Shown: piece after piece, positions 18,045-27,600 of the stretch
Position numbering within the stretch: position 1 is the first letter of the stretch
Layout: each line of letters begins with the position of its first letter
Source of the DNA: Flavihumibacter fluminis
GTDB taxonomy: Bacteria > Bacteroidota > Bacteroidia > Chitinophagales > Chitinophagaceae
Direction of reading: 5' to 3'
NCBI RefSeq assembly: GCF_021491375.1
Contig: NZ_JAKEVY010000002.1
Span: forward strand, 124,001-188,000
Length of the DNA stretch: 64,000 nucleotides
Program-made: the position numbers and the translations under genes
Notes under the pieces: generated by a model
Databases searched by the model: none
Seen by the model: the letters and a program-made list of their open reading frames with translations, nothing else
What the model was told of the DNA's origin: nothing

Positions 18045-19259
18045 ATGGAAATTTTTTTTCAAATACTGTTTTGGGTAAGCCTGCTGTTGCTTATCTATAT
18101 CTATATAGGATATGGACTACTGGTCTATGTCCTGGCACAAAGAAAACCAGGGTACGCGCCCGGCAAGCTGACTGACGCCGAGCTGCCTTCGGTTACAGTC
18201 CTGATCCCGGCCTTCAATGAGGCAACCGTAATAGGAGGGAAGATCCGTAATTCCCTTTCCCTGCGATATCCAAGGGAGAAATTCAGGGTGCTGGTAATAA
18301 CCGATGGTTCCACTGATGGTACAGAACAGATCGTGCGGGCATTTCCACAGGTGGACCTGCTGCATGAAACTGAGCGACTCGGAAAAGCGGCTGCCATCAA
18401 CCGGGCCATGCAGGATATAACCAGTGATCTGGTAGTTCTGACAGATGCCAATACTGTATTGAATGAAGAGGCCTTGTTGCAATTGGTACAACCCTTTGAC
18501 TATCCTGCGGTTGGTGCAGTATCAGGAGAGAAACTGGTAGTGAGTTCAGCATCCGAAGAACTTTCATCGGAAGGAGAGGGTCTTTACTGGAAATATGAAT
18601 CCTTTCTGAAGCAGAATGACGCCCGGCTTCATAGCATTGTGGGAGCCGCCGGAGAATTACTGGCATTGAGAACCAGTCTGTTTACTCCGCTGGAGCCGGA
18701 TACCGTACTGGATGATTTTATACTTTCCATGCGGATCTGTGAAGCAGGCTACAGGGTAGCGTATCAACCGGATGCAAGAGCTGTTGAGACAGGTTCTTTT
18801 AATCTGGAAGAGGAACAAAAAAGAAAGATCCGGATTGCAGCAGGAGGGTTCCAGGCGCTGGGCAGATTATCCAAAAGCTGGCAGTACGGGAACAATCCCC
18901 TTTTGTTTTTTCAATTCTTTTCCCACCGGGTTTTACGCTGGGTGGCAGCAGCACCGGCATTGATAATGCTGGCGCTAAGCACGGTTTACCTGGTAGTAAA
19001 AGGAGCTGGTGGAATATACGAACTGGCCGGATTGCTTCAGCTGCTCTTTTATAGCCTGGCTGTGATCGGCTGGCTGGGGGCTCGTACAAATACGAAATGG
19101 CCCATCGTATATATACCCTATTATTTTGTTTTCATGCATTGGGCTATCCTGGCGGGGTTGATAAAATATCTAACAGGTGGAACAGACGCCAAATGGGAAA
19201 AAGCAAACCGCATAAGGGTTCCCGTTAATCCGGATCAGGAGGAAGCATCCGGTGAATAA
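18045..19259 (+). CDS. Membrane glycosyltransferase family 2
   Basis: A 404-residue protein. One membrane helix at the N-terminus (about residues 5-30) is followed by a GT-A domain with SVTVLIPAFNEATVI, VITDGSTDGT and the metal-binding region VVLTDANTV (about 131). The acceptor-side LDDFILSMRICEAGYRV lies around 222, and three or four hydrophobic helices close the C-terminal 110 residues. This layout matches processive or chain-extending GT2 enzymes of surface polysaccharide synthesis. The usual QxxRW motif is replaced by EEQKRKIRIAAGG, so the enzyme may be non-processive. It starts 14 bases after the ROK gene, but function links it to the glycosyltransferase genes downstream. Confidence 0.85.
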   Translation: MEIFFQILFWVSLLLLIYIYIGYGLLVYVLAQRKPGYAPGKLTDAELPSVTVLIPAFNEATVIGGKIRNSLSLRYPREKFRVLVITDGSTDGTEQIVRAFPQVDLLHETERLGKAAAINRAMQDITSDLVVLTDANTVLNEEALLQLVQPFDYPAVGAVSGEKLVVSSASEELSSEGEGLYWKYESFLKQNDARLHSIVGAAGELLALRTSLFTPLEPDTVLDDFILSMRICEAGYRVAYQPDARAVETGSFNLEEEQKRKIRIAAGGFQALGRLSKSWQYGNNPLLFFQFFSHRVLRWVAAAPALIMLALSTVYLVVKGAGGIYELAGLLQLLFYSLAVIGWLGARTNTKWPIVYIPYYFVFMHWAILAGLIKYLTGGTDAKWEKANRIRVPVNPDQEEASGE

Positions 19260-19533
19260 GTATTTTTACGCTGAAATAGAAAAAAGTCCTCCGTAGATTT
19301 CTTAAAATCGAAATATATATTACTTTTACCCCACGATAGCCTAAGTAAATGCACTTAGGAAGCTTGCTTACCGTTCCACAATCCTAAGAACTCACCTCCA
19401 TTAGTAGTATTTTTCTGATTACCCATCAGGTAGCGCTGATGTTGATTGTTCCAAGTACCCATTGAAAGCCTAACCGTTCCAATTGAACTCCTATTGAAAA
19501 ATTGAGTTTCTAACAAAACTTAATTATTCAAGG

Positions 19534-19938
19534 ATGAAAAGAAAAATACTCGTAATCACAGCTAGTAAATCGATTCGATTTTTACTGCACACTGTTTTGA
19601 GTGAACAATTTACCGCCATCACTGCTTCTGAAGCAGGAGATGCTATGTATTGGTTAACCAGGTCGGAGCTGCCTTCTGCTATTGTAGTAGATCCTGAACT
19701 GCCTGATACCGCTAACTGGGAAATTGTTGAATACTTTAAAACAAGTGAGCTGTATAAGAACATACCTATGGTAGTCATTTCTTCTTTGGAAGAAGAAGAA
19801 ATCGCCACTGTGTGTTCCCGTTATGAAGTGGAAGCAGCTTTTCATAAGCCATTTAATCCCGTTGACCTTATAAAAACATTGGAAGCTTTGATCAAATCAC
19901 CTGTGGCAGGTTCAAAAAAACTGTTGAAAGTAGTTTGA
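19534..19938 (+). CDS. Stand-alone degenerate receiver (CheY-like) protein
   Basis: A 134-residue single-domain protein with the receiver fold. It has a first strand ILVIT, the phospho-acceptor-position aspartate in AIVVDPELPD (about residue 52), a serine in MVVISSLEEEE, and the invariant lysine in AFHKPFNPVDL. The acidic pair that normally binds magnesium after strand 1 is missing: ITASKS stands where VDD is usual. It is therefore probably an atypical receiver that either does not take phosphate in the normal way or works by protein contact. It is 27 bases before a sugar transferase that carries a similar domain. A 274-base gap precedes it in which I saw no clear promoter. Confidence 0.8.
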   Translation: MKRKILVITASKSIRFLLHTVLSEQFTAITASEAGDAMYWLTRSELPSAIVVDPELPDTANWEIVEYFKTSELYKNIPMVVISSLEEEEIATVCSRYEVEAAFHKPFNPVDLIKTLEALIKSPVAGSKKLLKVV

Positions 19939-19965
19939 TAAAACTTTCGTATAAACCTTACCTGA

Positions 19966-21129
19966 ATGGAACAAACTTTACAATTAACCCCAATAGCTTC
20001 CCAGCAGCCTACGTATCGCAGGTATTCTATTACCCGCGAGCATCAGGCCGCACCGGTGGCTGTTTTGCATAACAGGGAATTTTTCTTTATAGGAAAAAAT
20101 TCCCGCAATATTGATTATCTCGTTCACCTGTTTGAAGGTGGATATGCCGCTGAATCCGTTCCGAAGGCGATAGCAATTCTTCAGCGCATCGATTCTCAAT
20201 CAAAAACTATACCACAAGTTATTATCGTAGAAGGAAATTTGGAATTAGCTGAAGCAGCTAATCTGAATGCCTACCTGAAGTCAATTGAAAAGTTCCGTGC
20301 TATTCCGGTTATCATGGATTCTGCCGGCAAAATGGTGGAAGCAAAAGACAAAGCTTTGCTGATGCGTTTATTCGATGACGTTATCGATACCCGCAAAGCA
20401 GATGACAAGCTGATCCAGCGCGTTGATTTTCTTTCAAAAGTGAAAAAGAGGAACTGTTCCCGGTCTGAATATAAAATGGAACAAGTGGCTGAGCAGGCGA
20501 AACTGACGCCGCTCGGATTTGGAAGAAGACTATTTGATATCCTGGTATCTTCAACTGCACTGATACTGTTGAGTCCGCTGATGTTGCTGATCGCTCTGAT
20601 CATCAAACTGGAGAGCAGGGGGCCTGTTTTTTATATCTCGAAAAGAGCTGGTCGCGGTTACCGGATATTCAACTTTTATAAGTTTCGTACCATGAAGCTC
20701 GACGCCGAATCTCAGAAAGATGAGGTGAAGCATCGAAATGAGTACAATGAAGACAATGGATGTGTTTTCTTCAAGATTACCAATGACCCGCGTGCAACCC
20801 GCTTCGGTCGTTTCCTGAGAAATACCAGCCTGGATGAACTTCCCCAATTTTTTAATGTATTGATGGGTGATATGTCAATAGTTGGTAACCGTCCTTTGCC
20901 CTTATACGAAGCTGCCATGCTTACCACAGATGAATGGTCAAAGCGGTTCATGGCCCCAGCTGGCATAACGGGTTTATGGCAGATCCGTAAAAAAGATCGC
21001 CATTGCATGTCTGTGGAAGAGCGCATCAAACTGGACATCACCTATGCGCAAAAACAGAATTTCCTATTTGATTTATGGATCATAGCTCATACACCGCCAG
21101 CCCTGATTCAAAAATCAAATATTTCCTGA
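19966..21129 (+). CDS. Undecaprenyl-phosphate sugar-1-phosphate transferase with receiver-like N-terminal domain
   Basis: A 387-residue protein in two parts. Residues about 25-155 look like a degenerate response-regulator receiver: strand FFFIGKNS, helix, PQVIIVEGNLELAEA with glutamate where the phospho-acceptor would be, then FRAIPVIMDSAGKM. Residues about 180-387 are the bacterial sugar transferase domain. This begins RRLFDILVSSTALILLSPLM with one membrane re-entrant helix, then FYKFRTMKLDAE, LRNTSLDELPQFFNVLMG, SIVGNRPLPLYEA and PGITGLWQI-like PAGITGLWQIR. Such enzymes start exopolysaccharide or O-antigen units on a lipid carrier. The usual N-terminal membrane helices of WbaP/WcaJ are absent and replaced by the receiver-like domain. 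Confidence 0.85.
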   Translation: MEQTLQLTPIASQQPTYRRYSITREHQAAPVAVLHNREFFFIGKNSRNIDYLVHLFEGGYAAESVPKAIAILQRIDSQSKTIPQVIIVEGNLELAEAANLNAYLKSIEKFRAIPVIMDSAGKMVEAKDKALLMRLFDDVIDTRKADDKLIQRVDFLSKVKKRNCSRSEYKMEQVAEQAKLTPLGFGRRLFDILVSSTALILLSPLMLLIALIIKLESRGPVFYISKRAGRGYRIFNFYKFRTMKLDAESQKDEVKHRNEYNEDNGCVFFKITNDPRATRFGRFLRNTSLDELPQFFNVLMGDMSIVGNRPLPLYEAAMLTTDEWSKRFMAPAGITGLWQIRKKDRHCMSVEERIKLDITYAQKQNFLFDLWIIAHTPPALIQKSNIS

Positions 21130-21146
21130 TCAACTTAATTCCCAAC

Positions 21147-21174
21147 CAAAAGCCGGCCTGATGCCGGCTTTTTA
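21147..21174 (+). terminator. Rho-independent terminator after the sugar transferase
   Basis: AGCCGGC (21151-21157) pairs perfectly with GCCGGCT (21163-21169) around a 5-base loop, extended by A/T pairs and followed by a T run. Confidence 0.85.
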
Positions 21175-21220
21175 GGTTGTATTTAGAATACCGTTCTTTT
21201 TTTATACTTTTCCGATTAAT

Positions 21221-22426
21221 GTGGTAACATTTTTATACATAGCCGGATTATTGATTTTTATCTACCTTTTTTGCAGCATAACCTATTTACTGGTAGTTGC
21301 AATAGCCGGACTTATGTACCGCGAAGACCCAATCCCTGAGGCCAGTGAACTGGCAAACATCCTGGTATTAATTCCAAGTTTCCGCGACGATCACATTATC
21401 TGCCATACGGTTCAGGAAGCAATTTTGCACAATTATCCCAGAGATAAATTTGACGTGATGGTAGTCGCGGACTCCCTCAAGCCGATGACAGTACAACAAC
21501 TTCGGCATCTTGGTGCAAGTGTGCTGGAGGTAAATACCAGGATGAAATCGCGCTCCATCCATTCCGCAATGGAAACATTGCTGCCCGGTCAATATGATCT
21601 GGTAATGCTGCTGGATGCAGACAATATCATGAAACCGGATTGCCTGCGACTTGTAAACAATGCGTATAAAGCAGGTCACCAGGCCATTCAATGTCATCGC
21701 ACCGCAAAAAATGAACAAACCAGTGTAGCCCTACTCGATGCAATCAGCGAAGAAATCAATAACCACCTCTTTCGGCAGGGGCAACAGGCTCTTGGTTTTT
21801 CTGCAGCTCCTTCCGGCTCCGGGATGGCATTCGAATTTAACCTGCTTAAATCCATCTTCAACTGGAAACCGATTTTGGAGAACCCCGGTGAAGACAGGGA
21901 AATTGATATGCAATTGTTGAAAAGGGGTATCCAGATGCATTACCTACCGGAAGCATGGGTGCTGGACGAAAAAGTGGCCAGTCATGATGTGTTCGAAAAG
22001 CAACGCCTGCGCTGGCTGGAAGCCCAGTGGTACCATCTTCGGATGTTCTGGGAACCGGATATGATTGGCATCTATAAAGACCGCCATTATTACAATAAAC
22101 TGGTGCAAAACTTATTATTACCAAGGTCGCTATACCTGGTTGTTTTTTCGGCCATCCTTGTATTGGTCATCATTCGATATGCCACCGGATGGGCTTTTTT
22201 CTTTCCGGTGCCCGGTTGGTGGCTGAGCCTGCTCCTGTTTTTCCTGCTTACCCTTGCCATCGCCATGCCTTCCAGGTACTATTCTTCTCCCACCATCAAA
22301 GCATTACTCAGTTTACCTGCCCTGATGGTAGCCATGTTAAGAGCATTGCTGAAAGTAAAAACCGGCAGAAAAGAGTTTATTCCAACTCCGAAATCCTATA
22401 CCGGGCTGAAAGAATCTCAGAAATAA
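21221..22426 (+). CDS. Membrane glycosyltransferase family 2
   Basis: A 401-residue protein starting at GTG 21221; the ATG two bases upstream is in another frame and hits a stop at once. It has an N-terminal membrane helix (FLYIAGLLIFIYLFC), then a GT-A core with ANILVLIPSFRDD, VMVVADSLKPM, and the DxD-type LLDADNIMKP near residue 131. GEDREIDMQLL follows, then the QxxRW-type motif KQRLRWLEAQW near 266, and two to three C-terminal helices. The QxxRW motif suggests a processive polymerase-like enzyme. The donor and the polymer are not visible. It is separated from the sugar transferase by a terminator but belongs to the same functional neighbourhood. Confidence 0.86.
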   Translation: MVTFLYIAGLLIFIYLFCSITYLLVVAIAGLMYREDPIPEASELANILVLIPSFRDDHIICHTVQEAILHNYPRDKFDVMVVADSLKPMTVQQLRHLGASVLEVNTRMKSRSIHSAMETLLPGQYDLVMLLDADNIMKPDCLRLVNNAYKAGHQAIQCHRTAKNEQTSVALLDAISEEINNHLFRQGQQALGFSAAPSGSGMAFEFNLLKSIFNWKPILENPGEDREIDMQLLKRGIQMHYLPEAWVLDEKVASHDVFEKQRLRWLEAQWYHLRMFWEPDMIGIYKDRHYYNKLVQNLLLPRSLYLVVFSAILVLVIIRYATGWAFFFPVPGWWLSLLLFFLLTLAIAMPSRYYSSPTIKALLSLPALMVAMLRALLKVKTGRKEFIPTPKSYTGLKESQK

Positions 22427-22437
22427 TCCCGGTATGC

Positions 22438-22445
22438 TAATTTTG
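22438..22445 (+). promoter_or_regulatory. Predicted -7 promoter box before recG
   Basis: TAATTTTG matches TAnnTTTG exactly and ends 8 bases before the TTG start of recG. No convincing -33 TTTG is seen, so support is limited to the -7 box and its position. Confidence 0.4.
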
Positions 22446-22453
22446 AGCCCAAA

Positions 22454-24574
22454 TTGTTTTCCATCAACTTTGATGCACCCATATTATCCAGTCCGATTGA
22501 ATACCTGAAAGGGGTAGGCCCACTGCGGGCAGATATCCTGAAAAAAGAACTTCAGATTTTCACCTTCCGTGATCTGCTGGATCATTTTCCACTCCGGCAT
22601 ATTGATCGAACAAAAATTACTCAACTCGCTTCGGTTAGTCCCTCCATGGAATACATCCAGGTAGCAGGTACTATTCAATCCATGCAGGTCCTGGGAGAAA
22701 ACCGGGGCCGTAGATTGGTGGCGCAACTCAAAGATGGAACCGGCATATTGGAACTCGTCTGGTTCCAGGGAATTAACTGGATACAGAAAAACATTCAGAT
22801 CGGACAGGCTTATCTCGTTTATGGTAAAACCGGCTATTTCAATGGGATGCTCCAGCTAACGCATCCGGAAATGGAAGTCTATACGCCTGCCAAAGCTGGC
22901 GGAAAAGCATTTCTTGAACCCATCTATCCGAGTACTGAAAAACTCAAGGCCAAATCCCTGGGCGGGCGGCAATTAGGCAAACTAATGTTTACCCTGCTGG
23001 AAGCTTTGCAGGAAAGAGATCTTCCCGAAAATCTGCCTGCTCGTTTGTTGCAGGAATACCAGTTTCCTTCGAGATATGAAGCCTACCAGCAGATTCATTT
23101 TCCCATATCCGAACTGGCCTACCAGCGCGCACTCGCCAGGCTGAAATTTGAAGAGTTGTTCATTGCACAACTCCGGCTTGGATTGATAAAACTAGAACGG
23201 CACCGCTATTCAAGAGGTGTCATCTTTTCACAGGTGGGAGAACATTTCAACAACTTTTATCATAATCACCTGCCCTTTGCGCTTACCAATGCACAAAAAC
23301 GTGTGCTAAAGGAAATAAGGCAGGATATGGCCCATGGAAGACAGATGAACCGCCTCTTGCAGGGGGATGTTGGAAGCGGCAAAACCATTGTGGCATTGCT
23401 TTCCATGTTACTGGCTGTAGATAATGGATTCCAGGCCAGCCTGATGGCACCCACTGAAATTTTAGCCACTCAGCACTACCAGGGACTCTCTGCGCTTCTA
23501 AAAGAGATGCCTGTTAAAATTGCATTACTAACAGGATCCACAAAAGCTGCAGCAAGAAAAAAAATACTGAAAGAACTGGCAGCTGGTGATTTGCATTTAT
23601 TGGTAGGTACACATGCTTTATTAGAGGATCCGGTTCAATTCCGGCAACTGGGATTGGCCATTATTGATGAACAGCATCGCTTTGGTGTTGCACAACGGGC
23701 GCGACTCTGGAAAAAAGCAAATATTCCTCCCCATGTACTGGTTATGACAGCCACGCCTATCCCAAGAACACTGGCCATGACTGCCTACGGGGATCTTGAT
23801 TATAGTATTATTGATGAGTTGCCTCCTGGCAGACAACCCATCACAACTGTTCATCGTTTTGATTATTCAAGAGGCCAGGTTATGGATTTCATAAAAGAAG
23901 AAATTCAAAAAGGCCGACAGGCATATTGCATCTTTCCGCTCATTGAAGAATCTGAAAAACTGGACCTGGAAAACCTGATGCGGGGATACGAAAACATCAA
24001 AGCATTTTTCCCCGAACCCAAATACTGGATCAGCATGGTGCATGGCAGAATGGCGCCGGATATCAAGGAAACCAATATGCAACGATTCGTACAAAACGAT
24101 ACTCAGATCATGGTGGCAACAACAGTGATAGAAGTAGGTGTTAACGTACCCAATGCGAGTGTAATGGTAATTGAAAGTGCAGAAAAATTCGGTTTATCAC
24201 AGCTCCATCAGTTAAGAGGGAGAGTCGGAAGAGGAAGTGAAAAGAGTTTTTGCATATTATTAACAGGCACCCAGCTAACCAATGAGGCACGCGAACGGTT
24301 GAAAATTATGTGTGCTACAAATGATGGTTTCCGGATTGCAGAAAAGGACCTGGAATTAAGAGGCCCGGGTGATATTGAAGGCACCCGTCAGAGTGGAATG
24401 TTGAACTTCAAGCTGGCAGATCTCATAAAAGATAAACAATGGCTGGATGCCGCAAAATACCAGGCAGCACAGGTGCTGGAAACAGATCCGGAATTGAAGC
24501 GGGAAGAAAACAGCGCATTAAAATTATACCTTCAGGCGCAGAAAGGAAAACTGGCCTGGAGCAGGATATCGTAA
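22454..24574 (+). CDS. recG: ATP-dependent DNA helicase RecG
   Basis: A 706-residue protein, the normal RecG length. The frame is open from 22427 but offers no ATG; the TTG at 22454 gives the expected N-terminus with PIEYLKGVGPLRADIL. The wedge/OB domain (about 60-160) is followed by helicase motifs: Walker A GDVGSGKTIV (about 304), LMAPTEILATQH, the DEQH box IIDEQHRFG (about 404), TATPIPRTL, and in the second lobe ATTVIEVGVNVPNA and QLRGRVGRG. The TRG-like C-terminal GPGDIEGTRQSG is intact. RecG remodels stalled forks and branched recombination intermediates. Confidence 0.96.
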   Translation: MFSINFDAPILSSPIEYLKGVGPLRADILKKELQIFTFRDLLDHFPLRHIDRTKITQLASVSPSMEYIQVAGTIQSMQVLGENRGRRLVAQLKDGTGILELVWFQGINWIQKNIQIGQAYLVYGKTGYFNGMLQLTHPEMEVYTPAKAGGKAFLEPIYPSTEKLKAKSLGGRQLGKLMFTLLEALQERDLPENLPARLLQEYQFPSRYEAYQQIHFPISELAYQRALARLKFEELFIAQLRLGLIKLERHRYSRGVIFSQVGEHFNNFYHNHLPFALTNAQKRVLKEIRQDMAHGRQMNRLLQGDVGSGKTIVALLSMLLAVDNGFQASLMAPTEILATQHYQGLSALLKEMPVKIALLTGSTKAAARKKILKELAAGDLHLLVGTHALLEDPVQFRQLGLAIIDEQHRFGVAQRARLWKKANIPPHVLVMTATPIPRTLAMTAYGDLDYSIIDELPPGRQPITTVHRFDYSRGQVMDFIKEEIQKGRQAYCIFPLIEESEKLDLENLMRGYENIKAFFPEPKYWISMVHGRMAPDIKETNMQRFVQNDTQIMVATTVIEVGVNVPNASVMVIESAEKFGLSQLHQLRGRVGRGSEKSFCILLTGTQLTNEARERLKIMCATNDGFRIAEKDLELRGPGDIEGTRQSGMLNFKLADLIKDKQWLDAAKYQAAQVLETDPELKREENSALKLYLQAQKGKLAWSRIS

Positions 24575-24621
24575 ATCTACTGACTGGAATAATCGATTAT
24601 TTGATGTAAATTCAATAGACC

Positions 24622-27600
24622 TTGAGACGCACAATCCAAATACTCATCTTGACCCTATGTTCTTTTGCAGGATTTTCTCAAAAGAATACACTTGGCCTTG
24701 AGTTTGTTGAAAACAAAGGGCAATGGGATCCCTCTGTAACTTTTAAAGGGGATCTCGGAAACGGTGCTTTTTTCCTTCAGCATAAAGGCTTCACGGTACT
24801 GCAACACAATCCCGATGATCTAAAAAAACTGGCCTCTCTCGGGCATGGACATATGCACGATGAACCATCCGGTGGGGGAAAGGGAAATAAGAATAAAGCA
24901 ACCGCTTCTAAAGCAAGTGTTGCCATACCAACAGAAGGTGGAGCAGAAGATGAAACATTTGTACTTCGTTCACATGCTTACAAAATGGAATTGGTTGGAA
25001 TGACTGCCAACCCGCAACTCATTCCCGAAAAACCATTGCCGGGAGTGGTATCTTATTTTTTAGGAAATGATCCTTCCAAATTCGGATCGAATTGTCGTGT
25101 ATACAGCACCGTTACTTACAAGAATGTATACCCGAATATTGATATCCGATACTATTCCGATGAAGGATTCCTCAAATATGAATTCATAGTGCAGCCTGGT
25201 GGTAATCCATCTCAGATTGTTATGAAATACGATGGGGTTGATAAACTATCCCTGAGCAAAGGAGAACTGGTTATAAAAACAAGTGTAGGAGAAGTTCGGG
25301 AATTGCCGCCTTACACGTTCCAGGTTGGTCCAAAAGGCAGAACTGAAATCCCTTCGCGATATGCAGTGCGTGGCAACCAGGTGTTCTTTCAACTGGAAGC
25401 CTACGATAAATCTGTTCCACTGATAATTGATCCCACGCTGATCTTCGCAACGTTCACTGGCAGCCGGTCTGATAACTGGGGATATACAGCTACTTATGGT
25501 CCGGATGGTAGTTTATATAGTGGAGGAATTGTTTTCGGAGATGGATTTCCAACATCACCGGGAGCATTTCAGACAAGTTTTCAGGCAAGCCGTGGACAAA
25601 GTAAATTCAACATGGGGATCATGAAATTTGATCCTTCCGGAACCCAGCGATTGTATGCTACCTATATTGGCGGCGACAATGCAGACCAACCACATAGTTT
25701 AATTGTGGATCCGCAGGGCGATCTCGTAATTGCAGGCAGAACCAATTCCTCCAATTTTCCGGCACTCCGCACTTTTGGTCCGCAAGGCGGCTATGATATT
25801 GTACTGGCAAAACTGAATCCAAGTGGTACTGGCCTCATTGGATCCATCCGGATCGGTGGTGCCGAAAACGATGGAGAGAACTCCGGCGACAGTCATACCG
25901 GTACAACAAGACAGCTGATTAATTTCTATGGAGACGACGCCAGAAGTGAAGTGAATATTGACAGAGCCGGAAATATCTACCTGGCTTCCTGTACGCGTTC
26001 CAATAATTTTTTCACTACTGCTAATGCCCCTTACCGGACGTTTGGCGGCGGACAGGATGCCGTACTGATTAAAACTGACCCTTCCCTGTCAAACGTGTTG
26101 ATGTCCACCTACCTGGGAGGTTCTGCCTTTGATGCAGGTTTTGTACTTGGTATTCATCCCTTCAATGGCGATATCTGGATTTGTGGTGCAACCCTGAGTG
26201 ACAATTTTCCGGGTGATAAGTCGGGCACTTTAGGTCAGACTTTTGGAGGAGATCAACCGGATGGTTTTATTGCCATCTTCTCCGGCGATGGAACCGTACA
26301 TAAAAAATCAACTTATATCGGTACACCACAACGTGATGCAGTGCTGGGTTTTGAATTCGACCGGCAGGGTGATCCTTACATTATGGGAATCACCTTTGGA
26401 AACTGGCCACGTATCAATGCAGTGTATGGTACCGATGGTGCTAAACAATTTATCGGCAAACTAAGACCTGATCTTTCAGGCTGGGTTTATACAACTACTT
26501 ATGGAACCAATTCCAGCTTACCTAATATTTCCCCTGTTGCTTTCCTGGTAGATCGTTGTGAAAATGTGTATGTTTCCGGTTGGGGTGGAACCAATCTGGC
26601 TAATTTTAATATGGCTGGTACCACCGGTATGCCGGTTACAGATGATGCGATTAAGCGTACCACAGATAACAACGACTTTTATTTCATCGTAATCAAACGC
26701 GATGCAACAGAGTTGCTCTATGGAAGTTTCTTTGGCCAGAATGGAAATTTCTCTGAGCATGTGGATGGCGGTACTAGCAGGTTCGACCAGGAAGGAGTGA
26801 TTTACCAGGCCATGTGTGCAAACTGTTACAGTTCTTCCCTGACTCCAACGCGGCCTGTATTTCCAGTTACTCCTGGTGCATGGTGTTGCTCGAATCGTTT
26901 CTCCGGCTCGCACAATACAGGAAATGGAGCGGAATGTAATCTCGCTGCCCTTAAAATCGCTTTCAATTTTGCAGGTGTGGGGGCTGGCGTTACTGCCGCC
27001 ATCGGTGGAGTATTTGATACCTCCGGTTGTGTTCCACTTACTGTTACCTTGCGGGATACCATCCGGAATGCGCAAAGTTATGAATGGAATTTCGGGGACG
27101 GTTCACCGGATCAGATTACCACCAATTTTGAAGTGCAGCATACTTATACGCAGGTCGGCAATTTCCGGGTGCGATTGATAGCTGTGGATTCCAATAGTTG
27201 TAATATCAGGGATACTGCCTACATCAATATGCGTGTACGGGCAGACGAAGCGTTGATTGATTTCAATGCCGTCAAACTGGATCCCTGTGAATCACTGTCT
27301 TTCCGGTTTGATAATTTATCTACTCCCCCTGCCGGCAAACCTTTTACCGATACTAGTTTTGTATGGGATTTCGGTGATGGTACCAGGATCATATCCGGAC
27401 CACAATCGGTTACTCACAGTTACCAGGCTGCCGGTACATACAGAATCAGATTAATTATCCGGGATACAATCTATTGTAATTCGGGTGATTCGGTATTGAA
27501 GGAATTTAACCTGGCTCCCCTTGTAGAAGCACGCTTTGAACTTCCAAACGGATGTGCTCCTTATACGGCAGAAATTGAAAACACAAGTATAGCCGGACAA

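Noticed and set aside
19260-19533. Looked for a tRNA, riboswitch or small gene in the gap before the degenerate receiver
   Set aside because: No cloverleaf, long hairpin or credible reading frame was seen; TACTTTTA-like sequence lacks a -33 partner.
26518-27075. 185-codon minus-strand frame inside the first PKD gene
   Set aside because: Antisense shadow of the blade-repeat and PKD region; no motif or start context.
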